Source of the DNA: Accumulibacter sp.
GTDB lineage: Bacteria; Pseudomonadota; Gammaproteobacteria; Burkholderiales; Rhodocyclaceae
NCBI RefSeq assembly: GCF_036625195.1
Contig: NZ_JAZKUG010000001.1
Coordinates: 3,596,001-3,660,000 of the forward strand
Length of the DNA: 64,000 nt
Reading direction: 5' to 3'
The notes under the pieces are model-generated. The model ran no database searches. It saw only the letters and a program-made list of their open reading frames with translations, and had not been told where the DNA came from. The translations under genes and the position numbers were made by a program. Shown piece by piece: positions 25,398-34,560 of this stretch. Position 1 is the stretch's first letter, and each line of letters starts with the position of its first letter.

Positions 25398-27131
25398 ATG
25401 AGCCAGATCATTGAAGCGAAAGTACCAGACATCGGCGACTACCACGACGTGCCGGTCATCGACGTCTGCGTTGCCGTCGGCGACACAGTCCGGATCGACG
25501 ACGCACTCGTCACCCTCGAGTCCGACAAGGCGACGATGGACGTGCCGAGCAGCGTCGCCGGCACCATCCGCGAAATCCGCGTCGCCGTCGGCGACCGGGT
25601 CTCGGCCGGCTCGCTGGTGGCGGTGATCGACACCGGTGCGGCCGCGGCAGCGCCGGCACCGGCTGAGACAGTGTCGCTGGCGAGCGCCAGTCCGGCGCCG
25701 CAGGCGGCAGCGCCGGTCAGCGGCAAGGCCGACCTCGAGTGCGAGATGCTGGTCCTTGGCGCCGGTCCGGGCGGTTACTCGGCGGCCTTCCGCAGTGCCG
25801 ACCTCGGCATGCAGACGGTTCTCGTCGAACGTTACGCGACCCTCGGCGGCGTCTGTCTCAACGTCGGCTGCATCCCGTCGAAAGCGCTGCTGCATGTCGC
25901 CGCGGTCATGGAAGAGGCGCAGCACATGGGCGACTGCGGCGTCAGCTTCGGCGCGCCGAGCATCGACCTCGACCGGCTGCGCGCGCACAAGGACAAGGTC
26001 GTCGGCAAGCTGACCGGCGGTCTCGCCGGCATGGCCAAGGGGCGCAAGGTCGAGGTCGTGCAGGGCGTCGGCCAGTTCGTCGACGCCAATCATCTCGAGG
26101 TCGCGCTCGCCGCCGGTGGCAGCAGGCTGATCCGTTTCCAGAAGGCGATCATCGCCGCCGGCTCGCAGCCGATCGCGTTGCCTTTCATGCCCGACGACCC
26201 GCGCGTCGTCGATTCGACCGGTGCCCTCGAACTGCGGCAGATTCCGCAGCGCATGCTGGTCGTCGGCGGCGGCATCATCGGCCTCGAGATGGCGAGCGTC
26301 TACTCGGCGCTCGGCTCGCGCATCACCGTCGTCGAACTCGGCGGCGTGCTGATGCCGGGCGCCGACCGGGATCTGGTCAAGGTCTGGGAGAAGAAGAACG
26401 CCCACCGTTTCGACCGCATCCTGCTCAACACCGGCGTCGTTGCCGCGTCAGCGACCGCCGCAGGTATCGAGGTGAGCTACAGCAGCGGCGAAAGCGAGCG
26501 CTTCGACCTCGTCCTCGTCGCTGTCGGCCGCGCGCCGAACGGCAACCGGCTCGCCGCCGACAAGGCGGGCATCGCCGTCACCGAGCGCGGCTTCATCCCG
26601 GTCGACGCGCAGCAGCGGACCAACGTGGCGCACATCTTCGCCATCGGCGACATCGTCGGCCAGCCGATGCTGGCGCACAAGGGCGTGCATGAAGCGCATG
26701 TCGCCGCCGAGGCGGCGCACGGCAGCAAGCGCTGCTTCGATGCGCTGCAGATCCCGTCGGTCGCGTATACCGACCCCGAGATCGCCTGGGCCGGCAAGAC
26801 CGAGGAGCAATGCCGCGTCGAAGGGATCACCTACGGCAAGAGTGTCTTTCCCTGGGCCGCTTCCGGGCGCGCGCTGGCAAACGGCCGCGAGGAGGGCTTC
26901 ACCAAGCTGATCTTCGACGAGGCGACGCATCGCATCATCGGCGGCAGCATCGTCGGCACCGAGGCCGGCGACATGATCGGCGAAATCTGCCTGGCCATCG
27001 AGATGGGCTGCGACGCCGCCGACATCGGCCACACCATCCATCCGCATCCAACTCTCGGCGAGTCGATCGGCATGGCGGCCGAGGTCTATGAGGGCGTGTG
27101 CACCGACCTGCCGGCGGTGAAGAAACGGTAG
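25398..27131 (+). CDS. lpdA: Dihydrolipoamide dehydrogenase (E3) with N-terminal lipoyl domain
   Basis: 577 residues from ATG 25398. Residues 1-80 are a lipoyl domain with Lys44, closely similar to that of AceF. An Ala/Pro linker (82-110) leads to the FAD enzyme, with GAGPGG (121-126), the redox disulfide Cys153-Cys158 in CLNVGCIPSK, an NAD-binding GGGIIGLEM, and the C-terminal His-Glu dyad in HPHPTLGES. It reoxidises dihydrolipoyl groups with NAD+. Lipoyl-E3 is known from betaproteobacteria and Neisseria. It is the last gene of the operon, 14 bp after aceF. Confidence 0.96.
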   Translation: MSQIIEAKVPDIGDYHDVPVIDVCVAVGDTVRIDDALVTLESDKATMDVPSSVAGTIREIRVAVGDRVSAGSLVAVIDTGAAAAAPAPAETVSLASASPAPQAAAPVSGKADLECEMLVLGAGPGGYSAAFRSADLGMQTVLVERYATLGGVCLNVGCIPSKALLHVAAVMEEAQHMGDCGVSFGAPSIDLDRLRAHKDKVVGKLTGGLAGMAKGRKVEVVQGVGQFVDANHLEVALAAGGSRLIRFQKAIIAAGSQPIALPFMPDDPRVVDSTGALELRQIPQRMLVVGGGIIGLEMASVYSALGSRITVVELGGVLMPGADRDLVKVWEKKNAHRFDRILLNTGVVAASATAAGIEVSYSSGESERFDLVLVAVGRAPNGNRLAADKAGIAVTERGFIPVDAQQRTNVAHIFAIGDIVGQPMLAHKGVHEAHVAAEAAHGSKRCFDALQIPSVAYTDPEIAWAGKTEEQCRVEGITYGKSVFPWAASGRALANGREEGFTKLIFDEATHRIIGGSIVGTEAGDMIGEICLAIEMGCDAADIGHTIHPHPTLGESIGMAAEVYEGVCTDLPAVKKR

Positions 27132-27155
27132 GGACGCAGCTGGTTCCAGTGGAAT

Positions 27156-27212
27156 GGTCAGGCTGCCGCAAGTGGCCTGATCCGTTCGCGTCCGCTCGTT
27201 GGCGGACACGCG
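27156..27212 (+). terminator. Two adjacent hairpins after the pyruvate dehydrogenase operon
   Basis: TCAGGC...GCCTGA (within 27156-27184) and CGCGTCCGC...GCGGACACGCG (27187-27212, with a two-base bulge) lie 25-80 bp after the lpdA stop. There is no T-run, so they may stabilise or end the message. Confidence 0.35.
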
Positions 27213-27320
27213 GCGTGCTGCTCTGACCGGGAAAGGATGGTGAGCCGGATCGGTAAAGCGACAGACCCCGAAGTCGACGATCGAGAGAAACCCATCTACC
27301 GTCACCGAAATACGCAAGCT
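27208..27320 (+). pseudogene. Decayed copy of the aceF-end/lpdA-start junction
   Basis: Positions 27208-27285 align with 25368-25440. Nineteen bases (GCGTGCTGCTCTGACCGGG) spanning the aceF stop are identical. They are followed by a diverged but recognisable ribosome-binding site and start, where GTGAGCCGGATC matches ATGAGCCAGATC. The resulting frame reads SRIGKATDPEVDD instead of SQIIEAKVPDIGD and ends at 27341, inside the convergent RTX gene. It is probably the scar of a duplication of the lipoyl-gene start. Confidence 0.55.
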
Positions 27321-30300
27321 TCAGGTGACGACGAAATCTAGGTTGCTCAGCGCAAGACCCGGGGCGAGCGTGGCGATGTGTACCGGAGCTGCGCCCGTGT
27401 TGCCCGCGGCATCGTAGTACATGGCGCCGGAGCTGCTGTTGTAGATCAGGTAGTCGTCGGCGTCGGCGGCGCTGCTGAGGCCGGCGCCGGATCGGAACGA
27501 GCCTGCGGCGAGGGTGCCGGGGCTCAGCAGCGAGGTGAAGATGGCGTTCTCGAGTTCGATCGTGTCGTCGAGGACACTGAAGTCGCCGATCGTGTCGCGG
27601 TTGCTGGCGGCATCCGGCAGGGTGTCGAAGCGGAAGATGTCGGCGCCGCTGCCGCCGACGAGGCTGTCGTTGCCGAGACCGCCAGCGAGGAGGTCATTGC
27701 CGGCGGCACCGTCGAGGGTGTCGTTGCCGTTGCCGCCGTCGAGCCGGTTGGCGTCGCCGTTGCCGGTCAGGGTGTCGGCGTAGGTCGAGCCGCTGAGGTT
27801 CTCGATGCTGATCAGCGTGTCGCTGCCCGAACCGCCGGTGGCCTGTGCGCCGGCGATGGCAAGGCTGATGCTGACGCCACCGGTAGCGCCGTAGAGGTAG
27901 CTGACCGTATCGCTGCCGCCGGCGCCGTCGAGGACGTTGTTGCCGCTGCCCGCCTCGAGAATATTGTCGAGGCCGTTGCCGGTCAGGTTCGCGACGGCGG
28001 CGGTGAGGATGCGGCCGTTCTCGACGTTCGCGCCGAGGGTATGGGCGGCGAGATAGCTGAAGACCTGGTCAGTGCCGCCGCGGGCCGGGTTGGCGTTGGT
28101 CTCGCTGACGCTGTCGCCCACGTTGTCGAGGTAGTAGGCGTCGTTGCCGTCGCCGCCGAGCAGGCTGTCGGCGCCGGTGCCGCCCCACAGCGTGTCGTTG
28201 CCGGCGCCGCCATCGAGGGTGTCGCTGCCGGCGCCACCGTCGAGGAAATCGTTGCCCTGCGCGCCGGCGAGGATGTTGCCGTTGCCGTCGCCGCGCAGCA
28301 GGTCGTTGTAGGTCGAGCCCGTGAGGTTCTCGATGCTGATCAGGGTGTCGCTGCCGGAACCGCCGGTCGCCTGTGCGCCGGCGATCGCGAGGCTGACGCT
28401 GACGCCGCTGCTGGCGCCGTAGAGGTAGCTGAGGGTGTCGCTGCCGCCGGCGCCGTCGAGAACGTTGTTGCCGGTGGCGGCTTCGAGGAAGTTGGCGAGG
28501 TCGTTGCCGGCGAGGTTCGCGGCGGCGGCAGTGAGGATGCGGCCGTTCTCGACGTTCGCGCCGAGGGTGTGTGCGGCGAGATAGCTGAAGACCTGGTCGG
28601 TACCGCCGCTGGCCGGGTTGGCGTTGGTCTCGCTGACGCTGTCGCCCACGTTGTCGAGGTAGTAGGCGTCGTTGCCGTCGCCGCCGATCAGACTGTCGGC
28701 GCCGGTGCCGCCCCACAGCGTGTCGTTGCCGGCGCTGCCATCGAGGGTGTCGCTGCCGGCGCCCCCGTCGAGGAAATCGTTGCCCTGCGCGCCGGCAAGG
28801 CGGTTGCCGTTGCCGTCGCCGCGCAGCAGGTCGGCGTAGGTCGAGCCGGTGAGGTGCTCGATTCCCGCCAGGGTATCGCTGCCGGAGCCGCCGGTCGCCT
28901 GCGCGCCGGCGGTGGCGAGGCTGACGCTGACGCCGCTGCTGGCGCCGTAGAGGTAGCTGACGGTATCGATGCCGGCGGCGCCGTCGAGGAGGTTGTTGCC
29001 GCTGCCGGCCTCGAGGAGGTTGTCGAGGCCGTTGCCGCTGAGGCTGGCGACGCCGGGAGCGAGGATCCGCCCGTTCTCGACGTGGGCACCCAGGGTGTGT
29101 GCGGCGAGATAGCTGAAGACCTGGTCGGTACCGCCGCTGGCCGGGTTGGCGTTGGTCTCGCTGACGCTGTCGCCCACGTTGTCGAGGTAGTAGGCGTCGT
29201 TGCCGTCGCCGCCGAGCAGGCTGTCGGCGCCGGTGCCGCCCCACAGCGTGTCGTTGCCGGTGCCGCCATCGAGGGTGTCGTTGCCGGCGGCGCCGTCGAG
29301 GAAGTCGTTTCCTTGTGCGCCGGCAAGGCGGTTGCCGTTGCCGTCGCCGCGCAACAGGTCGGCGTAGGTCGAGCCGCCAAGGTTCTGGATGCTGATCAGC
29401 GTGTCGCTGCCCGAACCGCCGGTCGCCTGTGCGCCGGCGACGGCGAGGCTGACGCTGACGCCGCTGCTGGCGCCGTAGAGGTAGCTGGCGGTATCGATGC
29501 CGGCGCCGCCGTCGAGGAGGTTGTTGCCACTGCCCGCCTCGAGGAGGTTGTCGAGGCCGTTGCCGCTGAGGCTGGCGACTCCGGGAGCGAGGATCCGCCC
29601 GTTCTCGACGTTCGCGCCGAGGGTGTGTGCGGCGAGATAGCTGAAGACCTGGTCGGTGCCGCCGCTGGCCGGGTTGGTATTGGTCTCGCTGACGCTGTCG
29701 CCCACGTGGTCGAGGTAGTAGGCGTCGTTGCCGTCGCCGCCGAGCAGGCTGTCGGCGCCGGTACCGCCCCACAGCGTGTCGTTGCCGGTGCCGCCATCGA
29801 GGGTGTCGTTGCCGGCGCCGCCGTCGAGAAAGTCGTTGCCTTGGGCGCCGGCAAGAATGTTGGCGTTGCCGTCACCGCGCAACAGGTCGGCGTAGGTCGA
29901 GCCGGCAAGGTTCTCGATGCTGATCAGGGTATCGCTGCCGGAGCCGCCGGTCGCCTGCGCGCCGGTGATGGCGAGGCTGACGCTGACGCCGCTGCTGGCG
30001 CCGTAGAGGTAGCTGACGGTATCGATGCCGGCGGCGCCGTCGAGGAGGTTGTTGCCGCTGCCGGCCTCGATGAGGTTGTCGAGTCCGTTGCCGCTGAGGC
30101 TGGCGACGCCGGGAGCGAGGATCCGCCCGTTCTCGACGTTCGCGGCGATGGTGATGGCGGCGAGGTAGCTGAAGATCTGGTCGGTGCCGCCGCTCACCGG
30201 GTTGACGTTGGTCTCGCTGACGCTGTCGCCGGCGTGGTCGAGGTAATAGGTGTCGTTGCCGTCACCGCCGACGAGCGTGTCGGCGCCACCACCGCCGTCG

Positions 30301-33300
30301 AGGGTGTCGTTGCCACCTCGGCCGTCGAGGAGGTTGTCGTGCGGACCGCCGACGAGATGATCATCGCCATCGGTGCCGATCAGTGGCCTGACGTCAACGG
30401 TGATGAGGTTGGGTGTCGGGTCGAGGTCCGCTCCGCCGTTGGCGATGCCGCCGTTGTCCCGCACCTGGAAGGTGAAGCTTGCATAGCTGTCGCCGTTTTC
30501 GTTCCCGGTGGGCGTGAAAACCAGCAAACCGGCCGCGAGATCCGTGGCAGCGATCGACTGCCCGGTGGTGACGGCGACTCCCGCAAGGGTCAGACTGCCG
30601 GCGGCGGGGAGCGTGCTGATGCGGATGCCGGCGAGCGTGTCGGCGGGTATGTCGCTCGGATCGGTGAAGGGAAAATCGGCGACGGAGAATGCGTAGGGGG
30701 AGTCCTCGTTCGTTACCACCGTCCGGTCGCTGCCAGACGGTGCCGAATGGAAGTGCTCATCAGCACCAAGCGGTGCATACCAGTCGTCGGTCTGCGGGTT
30801 GGCGAGGCTGACGATGTCGCCCCATGGGCTGCCAAGGGCACCGGCATTGCCACCCCACGCAGGCTCTCCCCACGTGACCACCGAGCCGTCTGCACGCACG
30901 GCGGCAAAGGAACCGTCGGTCGCAAATACGTGCGTGACGTCGATCGTCCCGTCGAGGTACCTTGCCACGGCAGCGCTGTTGCCTCCGTAGCGGGCATCTC
31001 CCCAGGTGACCAGTGAGCCATCGACGCGCAACGCGGCAAAGGCATAGGCGGTGGAAAAGACCTGGGTCACGTCGATCGTCCCGTCGATCCCGGCAGCCAC
31101 GGCGCTGCTGTCGCCACCGTACCCGGAGTGTCCCCAGGTGACCAGCGAGCCGTCGGCGCGCACTGCGGCAAAGGCGCCTCCGTAGGTCGTACGCACCTGT
31201 ACGACGTCAAGCGTGCCATCGATCTGTGCCGCCACCGCGCTGCTGTCGCCGCCGTGAGCGGAATCGCCCCAGGAGACCAGTGAGCCGTCGGCGCGCAATG
31301 CGGCAAAGGCAGTGGCGGTCGAAAAAACCTGCGTCACGTCGGTCGTGCCGTCGATCTGTACCGCCACTCCGCTGCTGTCGCCACCGGACCAGGCATCCCC
31401 CCAGGTGACCAGCGAGCCGTTGCTGCGCAATGCAGCAAAGGCTGAGACCGTCGAGAACAGCTGCGTCACGTCGAGCGCGCCGCCGATCTGTGCCGCCACG
31501 GCGCCGCTGTCGCCGCCGTACCGGGAATCGCCCCAGGTGACCACCGAGCCGTCGGCACGCAACGCGGCGAAGGCGGAGTCCGTCGCCGCCACCTGCGTCA
31601 CGTCGATCGTGCCATCGATCTGTGCCGCCACCGCGCTGCTGTCGCCGCCATACGACGAAATCCCCCAGGCGACCACCGAACCGTCGGTGCGCAAGGCGGC
31701 GAAGGCCCAGAACGTCGAGGCCAGCTGCGTCACGTCGATCGAGCCGTCGATCTGCGCCGCCACCGGGTTGCTGTCGCCACCGCCCCAGGAGAGGCCCCAA
31801 GTGACCAGCGAACCGTCGCTGCGCAAGGCGGCGAAGGCGCCTCCGTACGTCGAAAACACCTGCGTGACGTCGATCGTACCGTCGATCTGCACTGCCACCG
31901 CGCTGCTGTCGCCGCCGTAAGCGGCATCGCCCCAGGTGACCACCGAGCCGTCGGCCCGCAAGGCGGCGAATGCTTCTGCCGTCGACCACACCTGCGCGAT
32001 GTCGACCGTGCCATCGATCTGTGTCGCCACCGCGCTGCTGTTGCCGCCAGACGAGGAGTTCCCCCAAGTGACCAGCGAGCCGTCGGCCCGCACTGCGGCG
32101 AAGGCGGATCCCGTCGAAAACACCTGCGTCACGTCGACGCTGCCGTCGATCAGGGAAGCCGTGCCGATGTTGCCTCCATTGCCGGCAGCGCCCCAAGTGA
32201 TCAGGGATCCGTCGGCGCGCAATGCGCCAAAGGCTTCCTCGGTCGAGAAGACTTGCATCACGTCGATCGTGCCGTCGAGCTGCGCGGCCACCGCGCTGCT
32301 GTCGCCACCTGAGGACGAATCGCCCCAGGTGACCAGCGAGCCGTCGGCGCGCAATGCGGCAAAGGCATGCAGCGTCGAAAACACCCGCGTGACGTCGATG
32401 CCACCGTTGAGCTGTGCCCCGACGGCGCTGCTGTTGCCGCCATGGGCGGGATTCCCCCAGGTGACGACCGAGCCGTCGGCACGCAGGGCGGCAAAGGCAG
32501 ATTCGGTCGCGACCACCTGCGTCACGTCGATCGCCCCGTCGAGTTGTGCGGCCGCAGCGCCGCGATCGCCGCCGTGCGACGGATTGCCCCAGGTGACCAG
32601 CGAACCGTCGGCGCGCAGCGCGGCAAAGGCATGACCCGTCGAAAACACTTCCGTCACGTCCATCGTGCCGTCGATCAGCGCCGCAACCGCGCCGGTGTCG
32701 CCGCCGTACGAGGGATCTCCCCAAACGACGAGTGATCCGTCCACACGCAATGCAGCAAAGGCAGCGTAGGTGGAAAACACTCGTGTCACATCGATCGTTC
32801 CGTCGATCTGCGCCGCGACGCCTGCGCTGTCGCCGCCGGATGAGGAGTCCCCCCAGCTGACCAGCGAGCCGTCGGTCCGCAATGCAGCAAAGGCATCGCC
32901 GGTCGAGAACACCTGCGTGACGTCGATCGTGCCGTCGATCTGCCCAGCCACCGCGCTGCTGTCGCCGCCGTACGAAGCACTCCCCCAGGTGACCAGCGAG
33001 CCGTCGGCGCGCAATGCGGCGAATGCTCTGGCGGTAGAAAACACCTGTGTCACGTCGATCGTGCCGTCGATCTGCCCCGCGACCGCGCTACTGTCGCCGC
33101 CGTACGAGGCGCTCCCCCAGGTGACCAGCGAGCCGTCGGCGCGCAATGCGGCAAAGGCATTGACCGTCGAAAACACCTGCAGCACGTCGATCGTACCATT
33201 GACCTGTCCGGCCACGGCACTGCTGTCGCCGCCGTACCCCGGATCGCCCCAGGTGACCAGCAAGCCGTCCGCGCGCAGCGCGGCGAAGGCCGATCGCGTC

Positions 33301-33977
33301 GAGAACAGTTGTGTCACGCCGATCGTGCCGTCGAGTTGCGCCGCCACGGCACTGTTGTCGCCGCCGTACACGGGATCGCCCCAGGTGACCACCGAACCAT
33401 CGGCACGAATCGCCGCGAAGGCTCCCAGATTGCGCCATTCGCCCGCGCCGTGACCGGGAAAGGAAAGGGGCTGGCGGGACACGCTCAGGCCGAGAAGTCC
33501 CCGCCAGTTCGGCGCCGCCAGCGCCGGAGTGCATCGCTCGCCGACGTCGAGTCGCCAGCCGCCGCCGCGATCGGCGTGGCCGACCGGCGTCGAGGAAGCG
33601 GCCACCGGCGCGCCGAACACCGCCGCCAGCGCGGCGACGAAGTCGCGGCCCACCTCGCCGCGTCCGACTTCGCAGCCGTAAATCTGCACGTCGCCGTCCG
33701 TCGCGAGCGCGCGGCCGATCGCTGCGGCTTCGCCGCCGAATGCTGACAGCGTCGCCTGCGTCACTTCGTCGCGGCCAAGCTGCACCGCACCTGGCTGGCC
33801 GTGCGCGATGAGCCGGATCGACGTAACGTCGCGCTCGCCTTGGAGGGCCGCGCTGAGCTGTCGCAGCCCCGGCTCCCGGTCATCGACGATCACACTTTGG
33901 CAATCTCGCGGAAGACCAGCCAGCAGCGCCCAACGATCCTCGACTCGCTCATCGACGAAGACAAAGGTCTTGCTCAT
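27321..33977 (-). CDS. Giant RTX protein: DUF4347, 20 RCC1-like repeats, cadherin-like domain, RTX array, type I secretion tail
   Basis: 2218 residues from ATG 33977, chosen because GGGAGAG lies just upstream and a DUF4347 domain begins at once; the frame stays open upstream but without coding features. Residues 3-150 are DUF4347. Residues ~186-1064 hold 20 repeats of ~44 residues of the type FAALRADGSLVTWG...YGGDSSAVAAQIDGTIDVTQVFST. Residues ~1070-1190 are a cadherin-like domain. Residues ~1195-2115 are RTX nonapeptides (GGNDTLDGG) in five 176-residue units. The last ~100 residues form a type I secretion target ending NLDFVVT. No Sec signal is present, so export by a type I secretion system (not in this window) is expected. 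Likely a calcium-folded surface or matrix protein; its ligand is unknown. Confidence 0.88.
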   Translation of the reverse strand: MSKTFVFVDERVEDRWALLAGLPRDCQSVIVDDREPGLRQLSAALQGERDVTSIRLIAHGQPGAVQLGRDEVTQATLSAFGGEAAAIGRALATDGDVQIYGCEVGRGEVGRDFVAALAAVFGAPVAASSTPVGHADRGGGWRLDVGERCTPALAAPNWRGLLGLSVSRQPLSFPGHGAGEWRNLGAFAAIRADGSVVTWGDPVYGGDNSAVAAQLDGTIGVTQLFSTRSAFAALRADGLLVTWGDPGYGGDSSAVAGQVNGTIDVLQVFSTVNAFAALRADGSLVTWGSASYGGDSSAVAGQIDGTIDVTQVFSTARAFAALRADGSLVTWGSASYGGDSSAVAGQIDGTIDVTQVFSTGDAFAALRTDGSLVSWGDSSSGGDSAGVAAQIDGTIDVTRVFSTYAAFAALRVDGSLVVWGDPSYGGDTGAVAALIDGTMDVTEVFSTGHAFAALRADGSLVTWGNPSHGGDRGAAAAQLDGAIDVTQVVATESAFAALRADGSVVTWGNPAHGGNSSAVGAQLNGGIDVTRVFSTLHAFAALRADGSLVTWGDSSSGGDSSAVAAQLDGTIDVMQVFSTEEAFGALRADGSLITWGAAGNGGNIGTASLIDGSVDVTQVFSTGSAFAAVRADGSLVTWGNSSSGGNSSAVATQIDGTVDIAQVWSTAEAFAALRADGSVVTWGDAAYGGDSSAVAVQIDGTIDVTQVFSTYGGAFAALRSDGSLVTWGLSWGGGDSNPVAAQIDGSIDVTQLASTFWAFAALRTDGSVVAWGISSYGGDSSAVAAQIDGTIDVTQVAATDSAFAALRADGSVVTWGDSRYGGDSGAVAAQIGGALDVTQLFSTVSAFAALRSNGSLVTWGDAWSGGDSSGVAVQIDGTTDVTQVFSTATAFAALRADGSLVSWGDSAHGGDSSAVAAQIDGTLDVVQVRTTYGGAFAAVRADGSLVTWGHSGYGGDSSAVAAGIDGTIDVTQVFSTAYAFAALRVDGSLVTWGDARYGGNSAAVARYLDGTIDVTHVFATDGSFAAVRADGSVVTWGEPAWGGNAGALGSPWGDIVSLANPQTDDWYAPLGADEHFHSAPSGSDRTVVTNEDSPYAFSVADFPFTDPSDIPADTLAGIRISTLPAAGSLTLAGVAVTTGQSIAATDLAAGLLVFTPTGNENGDSYASFTFQVRDNGGIANGGADLDPTPNLITVDVRPLIGTDGDDHLVGGPHDNLLDGRGGNDTLDGGGGADTLVGGDGNDTYYLDHAGDSVSETNVNPVSGGTDQIFSYLAAITIAANVENGRILAPGVASLSGNGLDNLIEAGSGNNLLDGAAGIDTVSYLYGASSGVSVSLAITGAQATGGSGSDTLISIENLAGSTYADLLRGDGNANILAGAQGNDFLDGGAGNDTLDGGTGNDTLWGGTGADSLLGGDGNDAYYLDHVGDSVSETNTNPASGGTDQVFSYLAAHTLGANVENGRILAPGVASLSGNGLDNLLEAGSGNNLLDGGAGIDTASYLYGASSGVSVSLAVAGAQATGGSGSDTLISIQNLGGSTYADLLRGDGNGNRLAGAQGNDFLDGAAGNDTLDGGTGNDTLWGGTGADSLLGGDGNDAYYLDNVGDSVSETNANPASGGTDQVFSYLAAHTLGAHVENGRILAPGVASLSGNGLDNLLEAGSGNNLLDGAAGIDTVSYLYGASSGVSVSLATAGAQATGGSGSDTLAGIEHLTGSTYADLLRGDGNGNRLAGAQGNDFLDGGAGSDTLDGSAGNDTLWGGTGADSLIGGDGNDAYYLDNVGDSVSETNANPASGGTDQVFSYLAAHTLGANVENGRILTAAAANLAGNDLANFLEAATGNNVLDGAGGSDTLSYLYGASSGVSVSLAIAGAQATGGSGSDTLISIENLTGSTYNDLLRGDGNGNILAGAQGNDFLDGGAGSDTLDGGAGNDTLWGGTGADSLLGGDGNDAYYLDNVGDSVSETNANPARGGTDQVFSYLAAHTLGANVENGRILTAAVANLTGNGLDNILEAGSGNNVLDGAGGSDTVSYLYGATGGVSISLAIAGAQATGGSGSDTLISIENLSGSTYADTLTGNGDANRLDGGNGNDTLDGAAGNDLLAGGLGNDSLVGGSGADIFRFDTLPDAASNRDTIGDFSVLDDTIELENAIFTSLLSPGTLAAGSFRSGAGLSSAADADDYLIYNSSSGAMYYDAAGNTGAAPVHIATLAPGLALSNLDFVVT
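27630..30390 (-). repeat. RTX array with five 528-bp higher-order units
   Basis: Each 176-residue unit contains YYLDNVGDSVSETNANP, a VENGRIL segment, SYLYGASSGVSVSL, ATGGSGSDTL and several GNDTLDGG nonapeptides. Units recur every 528 bp (for example the YYLD codons near 28125, 28653, 29181 and 29709) and are nearly identical in DNA. Confidence 0.85.
30785..33420 (-). repeat. 20 tandem 132-bp RCC1-like repeats
   Basis: A ~44-codon unit with the core ADGSLVTWG recurs every ~132 bp across 2.6 kb. The two near-identical units 3 and 4 (around 32880-33140) point to recent duplication. Confidence 0.88.
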
Positions 33978-34560
33978 GCCACTCTCCCAATATCCATCTG
34001 TGCGATCGCTTGCGATCGTGGTGCCGGCTGCGGAGGTCTTCGGCTCGGTCGCCAGCGGCAGCATCTGCCGACTTCGTCCTGCGGCAGACCGGCCGAGCGC
34101 CGCGAGAAGCCGGACACAGCAGCCGACTCCACGGCAATATAGCGTGACGGGAGCCGGCGCCGCGTGACGAAATGTCCATTCTGCGAAAAATGTCGATTCG
34201 CTACGGCGGGCAGTCGGACAGTACTCCTCTTGAAAAGGATGCCTGAGCTTGCACCGCAGCGGCGCCTGCGCCCAGGCTGGCGACGTCTTTCCCTGCCTTG
34301 CGGCGGTTGGCGTCCAGCCGAAGGGTGCCTTGCCGGCCATGACGCGCGGGCAACCAGGCGGACGCGGCTGAACATCCTTGCCGTCGGTCAGAGCAGCGAA
34401 GGGAGCGACTCCAGCTGCGTTGCGTTCGCTTCGCCAACAGACCGGTCCCTTTGTGGCGACGTTCCGGGCAATGGCCGTGCGTAGCCGGGCGCGGCCGCTT
34501 GGCGGTGCTGCGTTGCCAGTCCCGATCGGGCGCTTGCGCTCTGCCGGGACTGGCAACAGT
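33978..34560. other. 583-bp region between the two RTX genes
   Basis: It holds the leader of the giant RTX gene (GGGAGAG before ATG 33977; on the minus strand a TATATT at about 34136-34142 is a weak -10 candidate). The 34512-34557 hairpin ends it on the right. Although an open minus-strand frame crosses it, its composition (Arg/Ala-rich, no domain) does not support coding. Confidence 0.5.
34512..34557 (-). terminator. Perfect 13-bp inverted repeat right after the serralysin-like gene
   Basis: GTTGCCAGTCCCG (34512-34524) and CGGGACTGGCAAC (34545-34557) form a strong stem with a 20-nt loop, beginning 3 bp after the stop codon at 34561 in the direction of transcription. No T-run follows, but its position supports a terminator or 3' mRNA-stabilising hairpin. 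Confidence 0.55.

Noticed and set aside
27378..31016. Open frame of 1212 codons on the plus strand
   Set aside because: Antisense to the RTX region. Its repeats (AVEVADGIDAGGAVEEVV-like) are the reverse reading of the RTX units, and no domain is seen.
30785..33420. Regular repeats as a CRISPR array
   Set aside because: The repeats are 132 bp, have no unique spacers, stay in frame and encode a protein motif.
33978..34556. N-terminal extension of the giant RTX protein by 193 codons
   Set aside because: The extension crosses the hairpin at 34512-34557 and has no domain, whereas ATG 33977 has a ribosome-binding site and begins a DUF4347 domain.
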